Program-made: the position numbers and the translations under genes
NCBI GenBank assembly: GCA_003279615.1
Contig: QCHM01000001.1
Coordinates: 62,001 to 126,000, forward strand
Length of the DNA stretch: 64,000 nt
Reading direction: 5' to 3'
DNA from: Prochlorococcus sp. AG-402-B19
GTDB lineage: Bacteria; Cyanobacteriota; Cyanobacteriia; PCC-6307; Cyanobiaceae
Notes under the pieces: model-generated
What the model was told of the DNA's origin: nothing
Databases searched by the model: none
The model's input: the letters and a program-made list of their open reading frames with translations, nothing else
Part shown: piece by piece, positions 57,849 through 64,000 of the stretch
Position numbering within the stretch: position 1 is the stretch's first letter
Layout: the number at the start of each line of letters is the position of its first letter

Positions 57849-58355
57849 CTAAGATGCCCAACCAATTACATATTTGCCCCATTCCTTATGGCGACCTGAA
57901 TGAATTTGTTTTGTGGTTTCAAAACTCATATTATTTAAGGGTTTATAGGGTTTGCTTCTTAATGGCATTTTTGCCTCTTCAGGAGTTCTACTACCTTTCA
58001 TTACATTGCATTGAAGACAAGCAGTAATTACATTTTCCCAATTGTCTGTTCCCCCTCTGCTGCGCGGTAAGACATGATCAATTGAAAGTTTTCTATTTTT
58101 CAGACCACAATATTGACAACAATTATTATCTCTTTGAAATATATTTTTTCTACTTAGAGGTATATCACGATATGGCACTCTAATAAACTGTCTTAATCTT
58201 ATTACCGTAGGGGCTTTGAAATCTTGCCTAATATTGTGATCAAAGTCTTCTTCAAGGCTTTCAGCCTTGCCTTTAAGCATTAAAACAGTCGCGCGACGCC
58301 AAGAAGTGATGTTCAATGGCTCATAGGATGCATTCAAAACAAGAACTTGACCCAT
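57849..58355 (-). CDS. HNH endonuclease family protein
   Basis: The protein is about 168 aa from ATG 58355 (MGQVLVLNASYEPLNITSWRRA), the start conserved in this family; the frame continues to 58379. The HNH core is CQYCGLKNRKLSIDHVLPRSRGG followed by NVITACLQCNVMKG, giving two CxxC zinc pairs and the His-Asn-His order. Proteins of this type are common in cyanobacteria and not phage-linked here. The substrate is unknown. Confidence 0.9.
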   Translation of the reverse strand: MGQVLVLNASYEPLNITSWRRATVLMLKGKAESLEEDFDHNIRQDFKAPTVIRLRQFIRVPYRDIPLSRKNIFQRDNNCCQYCGLKNRKLSIDHVLPRSRGGTDNWENVITACLQCNVMKGSRTPEEAKMPLRSKPYKPLNNMSFETTKQIHSGRHKEWGKYVIGWAS

Positions 58356-58428
58356 GCAAACAAGCCATTTAAGCGGCATGCTAGTGGTATTACATCCTTG
58401 ATGCAGTTTCCCTTATTACATTGATTGC

Positions 58429-59637
58429 ATGCGAAGTATGTCAAAGATCAATAGGACTGAAAAATTTGCCACTTTTGGTGGGAACACCAAAAATGTAATT
58501 GCCTCTGACCCTTGTAGTCGTGCATGGGTGGAGGTTGATTCGAAAGCGATTGAAAATAACGCAAGGGTCTTGAAAAACTTTATTGGTGAAGAGTGTTTGC
58601 TAATGGCGGTTGTAAAAGCTGATGGATATGGACATGGTGCAGAGACTGTCGCAAGAGCTGCTTTAATTGGAGGTGCTAATAGTCTTGGTGTAGCAACTTT
58701 AGAAGAGGGTATTCAATTAAGAAATGCTGGTTTGATGTGTCAAATATTAATTCTTGGAAATCTTATAAATTCAGAAGAACTTTATGCCTCTTTTTGTTGG
58801 GATCTTATTCCTACGATTAGTAGAATTCGTGAGGCAATTATTTGTAATAATATTGCTAAAAAAAATCATAAAAAATTTGTTATTCACTTAAAAATTGATA
58901 CAGGAATGACGAGACTTGGATGTGATTGTAAGGAAGCAAAAGAATTGATTAATAAAATTGATTCTTTAGAAAACATATCGTTAAAAGGTATATATAGTCA
59001 TTTGGCAATTGCTGATTCAGATAAAAGGGAAAATACTCATAAAAACTTTACCCAGATTCAATTAAATAGATTTCAAAAGGTTTTAAATGATTTAGGTAAA
59101 AGGAACAAATCTATATGCAGACACTTAGCAAATTCTGCAGGCACACTATCAAGCAGTTGTCTTCATTTTGATATGGTTCGGGTAGGCCTGAGTTTGTATG
59201 GTTATTTTCCTGTAAATGATTATGAGCATGATTTAAACCTTACGCCTGCTTTGAAAGTTAAGGCAAGAGTTACTTTGATTAGGAATGTGGAAAAAGGAAT
59301 TGGGGTTGGGTATGGACATTTTTTTAAAACCCAAAGAAGAAGCAAGCTTGCTGTAGTTGCTATTGGTTATGCTGATGGAGTAAGCAGATCTCTTTCAGGA
59401 AAAATATCAGCTTCAATAGATGGAGTTTTAGTGCCTCAAGTAGGAGCAATTGCAATGGATCAAATGGTTTTTGACATTACTGATAAACCAGATATAAAGA
59501 TTGGTCAAGTGTTAACACTTCTTGGAAAGGATGGTGATGTTTTTATTTCTCCACAGAATTGGTGTGATTTGTCTGGATCAATTCCTTGGGAAGTTCTTTG
59601 CAGTTTTAGAAATCGACTTCCTAGAGTTGTCACTTAA
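58429..59637 (+). CDS. alr: Alanine racemase
   Basis: This PLP enzyme makes D-alanine for peptidoglycan. The 402-aa protein has the cofactor Lys in MAVVKADGYGHGAETVARAA, KIDTGMTRLG, DMVRVGLSLYG and the second catalytic Tyr region GIGVGYGHFF. GAIAMDQMVFDI completes the family signature. The first 25 residues are an extra N-terminal segment, so a later start is possible. Confidence 0.94.
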   Translation: MRSMSKINRTEKFATFGGNTKNVIASDPCSRAWVEVDSKAIENNARVLKNFIGEECLLMAVVKADGYGHGAETVARAALIGGANSLGVATLEEGIQLRNAGLMCQILILGNLINSEELYASFCWDLIPTISRIREAIICNNIAKKNHKKFVIHLKIDTGMTRLGCDCKEAKELINKIDSLENISLKGIYSHLAIADSDKRENTHKNFTQIQLNRFQKVLNDLGKRNKSICRHLANSAGTLSSSCLHFDMVRVGLSLYGYFPVNDYEHDLNLTPALKVKARVTLIRNVEKGIGVGYGHFFKTQRRSKLAVVAIGYADGVSRSLSGKISASIDGVLVPQVGAIAMDQMVFDITDKPDIKIGQVLTLLGKDGDVFISPQNWCDLSGSIPWEVLCSFRNRLPRVVT

Positions 59638-59697
59638 CATTTTAAGAGGAGCACAATCTAATTTTTTTGAGCTGTGACTTGATATGGTATTGATCAT

Positions 59698-59786
59698 GGA
59701 GAGGTGGCTGAGTGGTTGAAAGCGGCTCCCTGCTAAGGAGTTACAGGAGGTAACTTCTGTCGAGGGTTCGAATCCCTCCCTCTCCG
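59698..59786 (+). tRNA. trnS: tRNA-Ser (GCT)
   Basis: This is an 89-nt class II tRNA. Acceptor strands GGAGAGG and CCTCTCC pair, the anticodon loop CTGCTAA holds GCT, a long variable arm (ACAGGAGGTAACTTCTGT) is present, and the T-arm is GAGGG-TTCGAAT-CCCTC. The discriminator is G and no CCA is encoded. Confidence 0.97.
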
Positions 59787-59920
59787 TTCTTATTTATTGC
59801 AAAAGATCTTTATAGATTTAAAAGAAAAGAAAATCTATTGCATTACTTCATTTCAACTATCCAATATTTTTAGAATCATTGTGATCTGGGTGCTTGAATA
59901 GGCAAAATTTTGGATTTAAA

Positions 59921-60568
59921 GTGCAAGAGAAAACAGCTCAAGCAGATAAGAAAGCTGCAGCCGAGAAGAAAGCTGCAGCAGAGAAGAAAGCTTTAGCAGA
60001 TAAGAAAGCTTTAGCAGAGAAGAAAGCTGCAGCAGATAAGAAAGCTTTAGCAGATAAGAAAGCTGCAGCAGAGAAGAAAGCTTTAGCAGAGAAGAAAGCT
60101 TTAGCAGAGAAGAAAGCTGCAGCAGATAAGAAAGCTTTAGCAGAGAAGAAAGCTTTAGCAGAGAAGAAAGCTTTAGCAGATAAGAAAGCTTTAGCAGAGA
60201 AGAAAGCTCAATCAGAGAAGAAAGCTAAAGCAGAGAAGAAAGCTAAAGCAGAAAAGAAAGCTGAAGCAGAGAAGAAAGCTCAAGCCGAGAAGAAAGCTGA
60301 AGCAGATAAGAAAGCTGCAGCAGAGAAGAAAGCTTTAGCAGAGAAGAAAGCTCAAGCAGAGAAGAAAGCCGCATCAGTAACGAAATCTTCAGCAGAGAAG
60401 AAAGCTAATTCTCAAAAGCCAATTGATGCTCAACAAAAACGAGATTCAAAAACTGAATTGCTAACGGTGTCTGTCTCTTTAAATACAGGGAAGATTGTGG
60501 CAATAGCTTCTATAGGTATTTTGGCTTCTGCCATTCTTGTTTCTGCGATGGTTTTTATTGCCGGGTAA
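59921..60568 (+). CDS. Alanine/lysine/glutamate hexapeptide-repeat protein with C-terminal membrane segment
   Basis: I do not recognise a function. About 26 units of a hexapeptide of type A-E/D-K-K-A-x fill residues about 8-162, encoded by an 18-bp DNA repeat. One unit (SVTKSS) is degenerate. The charge pattern predicts a long rigid helix. A short linker and the C-terminal 36 residues (from LLTVSVSLNT) follow, containing one membrane helix. GTG 59921 is preferred; an upstream TTG 59894 would add nine residues. The TolA/TonB-like layout (membrane anchor plus Ala/Lys/Glu helix) is reversed in polarity. Chance identity with histone-like tails is possible. Confidence 0.75.
   Translation: MQEKTAQADKKAAAEKKAAAEKKALADKKALAEKKAAADKKALADKKAAAEKKALAEKKALAEKKAAADKKALAEKKALAEKKALADKKALAEKKAQSEKKAKAEKKAKAEKKAEAEKKAQAEKKAEADKKAAAEKKALAEKKAQAEKKAASVTKSSAEKKANSQKPIDAQQKRDSKTELLTVSVSLNTGKIVAIASIGILASAILVSAMVFIAG
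59942..60406 (+). repeat. 18-bp coding tandem repeat, about 26 copies
   Basis: Units of type GCAGAGAAGAAAGCTTTA follow each other without spacers from 59942 to about 60406. Differences cluster at the sixth codon (Leu, Ala, Gln, Lys, Glu) and at the Glu/Asp codon. Copies in the first two-thirds are nearly identical, implying recent expansion. Confidence 0.95.
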
Positions 60569-60659
60569 TTTAATTTCACTAATATCTACGCGAAAGCAGA
60601 TTTTTTATTCTGACTTTCTGCTATGTTCTCGTACTTATAGTTTTAGAAAAATCTAAGCT

Positions 60660-61223
60660 GTGCTTAAAGAAAGAATCCAGGAGATTTTAGAGTTCACTAA
60701 GAGTGAGTCTCCCTATAGGAAAGCTAATAAAGGTTGGATTAATCAAGATGTATTTTTAGATTTAAGTCCTTCTAGTGATAGCTTTGTACAAAAAAATGAA
60801 GCTGCAAAAATAACCTTATTTTGGCCGCCCATAAATAAATTATTATTTAATATCTTTATAACTATAATTATAAGTTCTGTCCTTGTATTTACTTCAGTAT
60901 CTTTTGCCAAAGGAAGATTTGATTTTAATTTACTTAATACTTCTGTGACTAAAGATATAGTAAAAGTTGAAGACAATAAGGCTTTAGAGACAAACCAATT
61001 AGACGATTTAGGAATTAAAAATACTGAAACTGAAAAAAATCTTCAAACAAATAAATTAGATAAAACAAATCAAATAAAAAAAATAGATGATACTCAAATT
61101 AATTCCGATAATAAAACAATAGCTCCTGAGATCGATAAACAACAGAGTTTAAGAAAAGATAATGAAAATAATATAGATATTAAACCCCTAGAAAATAAGA
61201 AATCAAAATCAAACTTTATTTGA
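60660..61223 (+). CDS. Hypothetical single-pass membrane protein with charged C-terminal tail
   Basis: I do not recognise this 187-aa protein. About 60 hydrophilic N-terminal residues precede one membrane helix (NIFITIIISSVLVFTSVSFA, about residues 64-83). The remaining 100 residues are Asn/Lys/Asp/Glu-rich and low in complexity. The start is GTG 60660. It lies between the hexapeptide-repeat protein and the 44-aa membrane protein, so the three may belong together. AT content rises towards its 3' end, as does the low complexity. Confidence 0.6.
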   Translation: MLKERIQEILEFTKSESPYRKANKGWINQDVFLDLSPSSDSFVQKNEAAKITLFWPPINKLLFNIFITIIISSVLVFTSVSFAKGRFDFNLLNTSVTKDIVKVEDNKALETNQLDDLGIKNTETEKNLQTNKLDKTNQIKKIDDTQINSDNKTIAPEIDKQQSLRKDNENNIDIKPLENKKSKSNFI

Positions 61224-61346
61224 ACTAATTTTTAAAATAAATAAAGAAACCATGAGTTTTTAATAAATTGTTTTCTCAAGTAACCTTTCTTTGTTTTTGG
61301 GCATAGTTAGATGCTTTAATCAAAGTGATTTTTAGGAGTTCTAAAG

Positions 61347-61481
61347 GTGTCTGAAGCAAAGGGTAATCAACTCGCAACAATATCTGTTTACTTAAATACG
61401 CCAATAATTGCGGTGCTTTTGGGAGTTGGATTTATTGTGGGTTCTGTTTTATTTGCTGGAATCTTACTGATTGCTAAATAG
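61347..61481 (+). CDS. 44-aa membrane protein sharing the C-terminal motif of the repeat protein
   Basis: This short ORF was found by direct reading, GTG 61347 to TAG 61481, with an AGGAG ribosome-binding site about 8 nt upstream. The sequence is an 8-residue hydrophilic start, LATISVYLNT, then a single hydrophobic helix ending LLIAK. Its last 36 residues align without gaps to the last 36 of the hexapeptide-repeat protein, with 12 identities including L-T-S-V-L-N-T. The stop overlaps the end of the convergent hydrolase gene. Confidence 0.6.
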   Translation: MSEAKGNQLATISVYLNTPIIAVLLGVGFIVGSVLFAGILLIAK

Positions 61482-62367
61482 CTAATTTGTTTAGTTCACT
61501 GCTAATTGCTGGAAGCAAAAATTGATCTTTGACTAATTCTTTACCAGTAGTAAAGACAACTGCAAGCATTGGGTTCTTATTGGGAGCTTCCCACCATGCC
61601 ACATCATGACGAACTTCGCTCATTAGACCTGCTTTGCTCCAAAGTTTTGAAGCCAAAGGAAGACCCTCCCCTAAAAAACCATCTACTTGATTCTCTAAAT
61701 CTTTTTTTCGATTAACTGGATCAAGAGAGCGTTGAAAAACCTTCTTTAAATTTTCACTCTCTACTTTTTGAATTATTTCATTCGTCATTAATGATTCAAA
61801 AATTCTGGCAATTCCTTCTGTTGTCATTCTGTTTCGATTGTCATTGTTTTTCCCATAAAAATCTTTCTCTCTTCCGAAAGGACCTTCATTCCAAGTCTTT
61901 TGACTACAGTTCCAATTTTTGATTTGAGGCCATTGAAGTTCCTCTAACCATTTATTAATTAATTTTCTTTGAATCCTCCATGCTTCGAAGTTTTGCTCAT
62001 TGAGTGAAGGACCGCTGGTTGTACCTGTCAATAAATCTAAAATATAACTAGTAGCATCATTGTTGGAGTTTGAAATCATTTCGTATAATGCTCTTCTAAG
62101 CTCGTCTGAATCATTAATCAAGTCTTTTTTTATCCATACTTGAGTTGCTAACGCATAAACGATTTTGACAACACTTGCAGGATAATAATTTTTGTTGGAG
62201 TTCCATCCTGTGCCATATCCATTAGATGGTGATGGTTTTTGATTGTTATAACGTATCCAAGTAATTGCAATATTTTTTTTAAGGCTTGGACGCCCTTCTT
62301 TTTCCAATCTATCGAGGATACCCTTTAGGCAAGATGCCATTTCAGGGTCTTGTCGGTAGAACGCCAT
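61474..62367 (-). CDS. Class A beta-lactamase-fold serine hydrolase
   Basis: This protein of about 297 aa has the SxxK motif ASVVKIVYAL near residue 65, a SNN equivalent in ISNSNNDATSY and a KAG triad equivalent in WSKAGLMSEV. No signal peptide is visible and the Glu166-type loop is not obvious, so a DD-peptidase or other hydrolase is as likely as beta-lactamase. ATG 62367 is preferred over TTG 62376. Its 5' end lies 21 bp from the divergent NlpC/P60 gene, and its 3' end overlaps the 44-aa ORF. Confidence 0.8.
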   Translation of the reverse strand: MAFYRQDPEMASCLKGILDRLEKEGRPSLKKNIAITWIRYNNQKPSPSNGYGTGWNSNKNYYPASVVKIVYALATQVWIKKDLINDSDELRRALYEMISNSNNDATSYILDLLTGTTSGPSLNEQNFEAWRIQRKLINKWLEELQWPQIKNWNCSQKTWNEGPFGREKDFYGKNNDNRNRMTTEGIARIFESLMTNEIIQKVESENLKKVFQRSLDPVNRKKDLENQVDGFLGEGLPLASKLWSKAGLMSEVRHDVAWWEAPNKNPMLAVVFTTGKELVKDQFLLPAISSELNKLAI

Positions 62368-62388
62368 AGCGCTCAAGAAGAATTCACT

Positions 62389-63141
62389 ATGACATTAGAG
62401 GTTTTGCTAACTAATGCTTCATTTGTTGTTGGAAGTTTGTGGAAACTTCGAAAAAATATAGATGGTTTTAAAAATGAATTCAGTGAAGAACTTGCTACTC
62501 AGGTAAAAATTGAGAGGTCGTTTCAATTGCTTGATTATTGGAAAATTGATTTTCAAAATACGAAAATTATCGAAAGGGTTAAAGTTCGTCTTTTAGAAGA
62601 TGACTATATTTGTTGGTTTAAATTTTCTGAATTAGTTCATAATGTTTCGAAAATAGACTCTTGGAATTCTGAGGTAATCTCTGAAGAAAAAATTGTTACT
62701 AAAATTCCAGAGATATTGTCCTGGGCCAAGGCTCAGAAAGAAATCCGTAATAAATATTTGTGGGGTGGAACTATTGGACCAGATTTTGATTGTTCTGGTT
62801 TGGTTCAATCTTCTTTTGCAAGTTCGGGTATTTGGATACCAAGGGATGCTTATCAGCAGGAAAAATTTTGTAAAAATGTTTCATCTAACATTGAATATTT
62901 ATCATCAAAATTAATACCTGGGGATTTACTTTTCTTTGGACCTGCAGAGAAATGTACTCATGTTGGCTTACATATTGAGAATGGTTTTTATATTCATAGT
63001 TCTGGGGACAGCAATGGGCATAATGGAATAGAGATTGATGAATTATTTCCGCAGGAACTTGGAAATATTGCTTCTTTTTACAGATCTCAATTTAGATCTG
63101 CTGGAAGAGTGATCTCTTGTTACCAGAGTGGAAAACTCTGA
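62389..63141 (+). CDS. NlpC/P60-family cell-wall peptidase
   Basis: This 250-aa protein has an N-terminal SH3b-like region (about 20-95) and a C-terminal NlpC/P60 domain. Catalytic Cys135 is in GPDFDCSGLVQ and His191 in CTHVGLHIENG; PGDLLFFG is also typical. Related cyanobacterial enzymes cleave gamma-D-Glu-diamino acid bonds in peptidoglycan stem peptides. The frame is open further back to 62350, but ATG 62389 is the natural start. The glycosyltransferase follows 37 bp later. Confidence 0.88.
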   Translation: MTLEVLLTNASFVVGSLWKLRKNIDGFKNEFSEELATQVKIERSFQLLDYWKIDFQNTKIIERVKVRLLEDDYICWFKFSELVHNVSKIDSWNSEVISEEKIVTKIPEILSWAKAQKEIRNKYLWGGTIGPDFDCSGLVQSSFASSGIWIPRDAYQQEKFCKNVSSNIEYLSSKLIPGDLLFFGPAEKCTHVGLHIENGFYIHSSGDSNGHNGIEIDELFPQELGNIASFYRSQFRSAGRVISCYQSGKL

Positions 63142-63178
63142 AAAGTATTAGTTAATTGACCTTCTTGAGGAGTTTTTA

Positions 63179-64000
63179 ATGAATTCTAATGTTTCACTAT
63201 CAATAGTAGTTCCTATTTATAACGAAGAAGAAAGTCTACCTTTTTTGGTGAATCAATTATTAGACATTTTAAAGCCTATGGAGGAAACTTTTGAATTGGT
63301 TTTAGTTAATGATGGATCATCTGATAAAAGCGCAGAAGTGATCAGAAAACTAAGCTTGGGGATACCAGAATTAGTAGGAGTTCTTTTACGTAAAAACTAT
63401 GGTCAGACTGCTGCCATGGCAGCAGGATTTGATATTTCTTGTGGTGAGATAGTAGTCACCCTTGATGGTGATTTGCAGAATGATCCTGCAGATATTCCTT
63501 TATTAGTTAATAAGATTAGGGAAGGATTTGATCTCGTGAGTGGATGGCGATATCGAAGGCAAGATGCTGCTATAAGTAGAAAACTTCCATCTAGGATTGC
63601 TAATCGGTTGATTGGGAAAGTTACGGGAGTTCGCCTTAATGATTATGGATGTTCTCTAAAGGCCTATAGGAAAGAAGTATTGACAGATATGAGATTATAT
63701 GGGGAATTACATAGATTTCTCCCTGTTTTAGCAAATATTGAAGGAGCTAGAATTACGGAAGTAAAAGTAAATCATAGAGCTCGCCAATTTGGTTCTAGTA
63801 AGTATGGAATAGATAGAACTTTTCGAGTTTTAATGGACTTGTTGACTGTTTGGTTTATGAATAGATTTTTAACAAGACCAATGTATGTTTTTGGTTTTGG
63901 TGGAATTCTTGCAATTATTGGCAGCTTTATAACAAGCTCTTACTTATTAATTATCAAAATATTAGGAAACGATATAGGTGATAGACCCTTACTACTTTTT
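63179..64000 (+). CDS. Family-2 glycosyltransferase (DPM1/GtrB-like), cut by window edge
   Basis: The ORF starts at ATG 63179 after a GAGG ribosome-binding site and runs open to the window edge, about 274 codons. Residues about 5-230 are a GT-A fold: SIVVPIYNEEESLP, LVNDGSSDKS, RKNYGQTAAMAAG, and the DxD-type TLDGDLQNDP. DYGCSLKAYRKEV follows, then the membrane-anchoring start FGFGGILAIIGSF. The family transfers sugar from nucleotides to polyprenyl phosphate. The acceptor is not known. Confidence 0.92.
   Translation, partial: MNSNVSLSIVVPIYNEEESLPFLVNQLLDILKPMEETFELVLVNDGSSDKSAEVIRKLSLGIPELVGVLLRKNYGQTAAMAAGFDISCGEIVVTLDGDLQNDPADIPLLVNKIREGFDLVSGWRYRRQDAAISRKLPSRIANRLIGKVTGVRLNDYGCSLKAYRKEVLTDMRLYGELHRFLPVLANIEGARITEVKVNHRARQFGSSKYGIDRTFRVLMDLLTVWFMNRFLTRPMYVFGFGGILAIIGSFITSSYLLIIKILGNDIGDRPLLLF

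Noticed and set aside
59942..60406. Regular 18-bp repeat as a possible CRISPR array
   Set aside because: Units are contiguous without spacers, keep one reading frame and encode a hexapeptide; no cas genes are present.

Overview
The window reads as a chromosomal segment of a marine picocyanobacterium, almost certainly Prochlorococcus and probably a low-light-adapted, roughly 35-37 % GC lineage similar to the NATL/SS120 strains. This is judged from protein similarity remembered for the families and from base composition, not from a search. Supporting genes are ho1-pebA-pebB (bilin synthesis), psaD, ndhN, ldpA, crtD, a CURT1/CAAD protein, a fused panC-cmk, a cyanobacterial gshA and a ribosomal cluster with cyanobacterial order. 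Genes are densely packed, with many overlaps. I see no insertion sequence, prophage, CRISPR array or rRNA operon.

Layout. 1-8.7 kb: the 5' part of icd (minus), heme oxygenase with pebA and pebB, a low-Mr tyrosine phosphatase, panC-cmk, purM, an aldo/keto reductase and small hypotheticals, including an untracked 59-aa C4 zinc-ribbon protein. 9.1-9.9 kb is a long gene-poor stretch with a strong hairpin and an imperfect duplication, ending in tRNA-Cys. 9.9-25.9 kb holds an LpxB-related protein, a RNase D-like exonuclease, a cytochrome b6f haem-assembly (CCB) protein, an amidase-like protein, hemF, an Mrp ATPase, rodA, a divergent histidine kinase, psaD, trpE, gshA, ppc and a GNAT protein. 25.9-40.97 kb holds tRNA-Arg, recF, speD, larE, a tandem corrinoid adenosyltransferase, a ThiF/MoeB-rhodanese plus JAMM pair, the CURT1-like protein, a fructosamine-kinase-like protein, crtD, tyrA, a degenerate DinG-like helicase, recA, a HAD phosphatase, tRNA-Gln, ldpA and ndhN.

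41.3-57.8 kb is the large ribosomal protein/transcription cluster: rplC-D-W-B, rpsS, rplV, rpsC, rplP, rpmC, rpsQ, rplN-X-E, rpsH, rplF-R, rpsE, rplO, secY, adk, rpmJ, rpsM, rpsK, rpoA, rplQ, truA, rplM, rpsI, rpmE, prfA. It lacks rpsJ, rpsN, rpmD and infA at their Escherichia coli positions. It is preceded by a structured leader and interrupted by hairpins with T-tracts. 57.8-64 kb holds an HNH nuclease, alr, tRNA-Ser, three small membrane proteins (one an 18-bp-repeat protein of about 26 units, one an untracked 44-aa protein sharing its C-terminal membrane motif), a class-A beta-lactamase-fold hydrolase, an NlpC/P60 peptidase and a truncated family-2 glycosyltransferase.

Most genes are housekeeping: pigment and haem metabolism, photosystem and NDH-1 parts, carbon and amino-acid metabolism, translation and cell-wall growth. 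The points most worth a second look are: (1) recF, whose conserved N-terminus can only begin at an ATT codon, and a second gene with a similar problem directly behind tRNA-Cys; (2) the structured, terminator-bearing leader before the ribosomal cluster and two tandem terminator-like hairpins between rplX and rplE; (3) the cluster of small proteins with a shared membrane motif at 59.9-61.5 kb; (4) a LexA-like palindrome and a G9 tract at recA; (5) bL31 and bL36 without their usual zinc cysteines.
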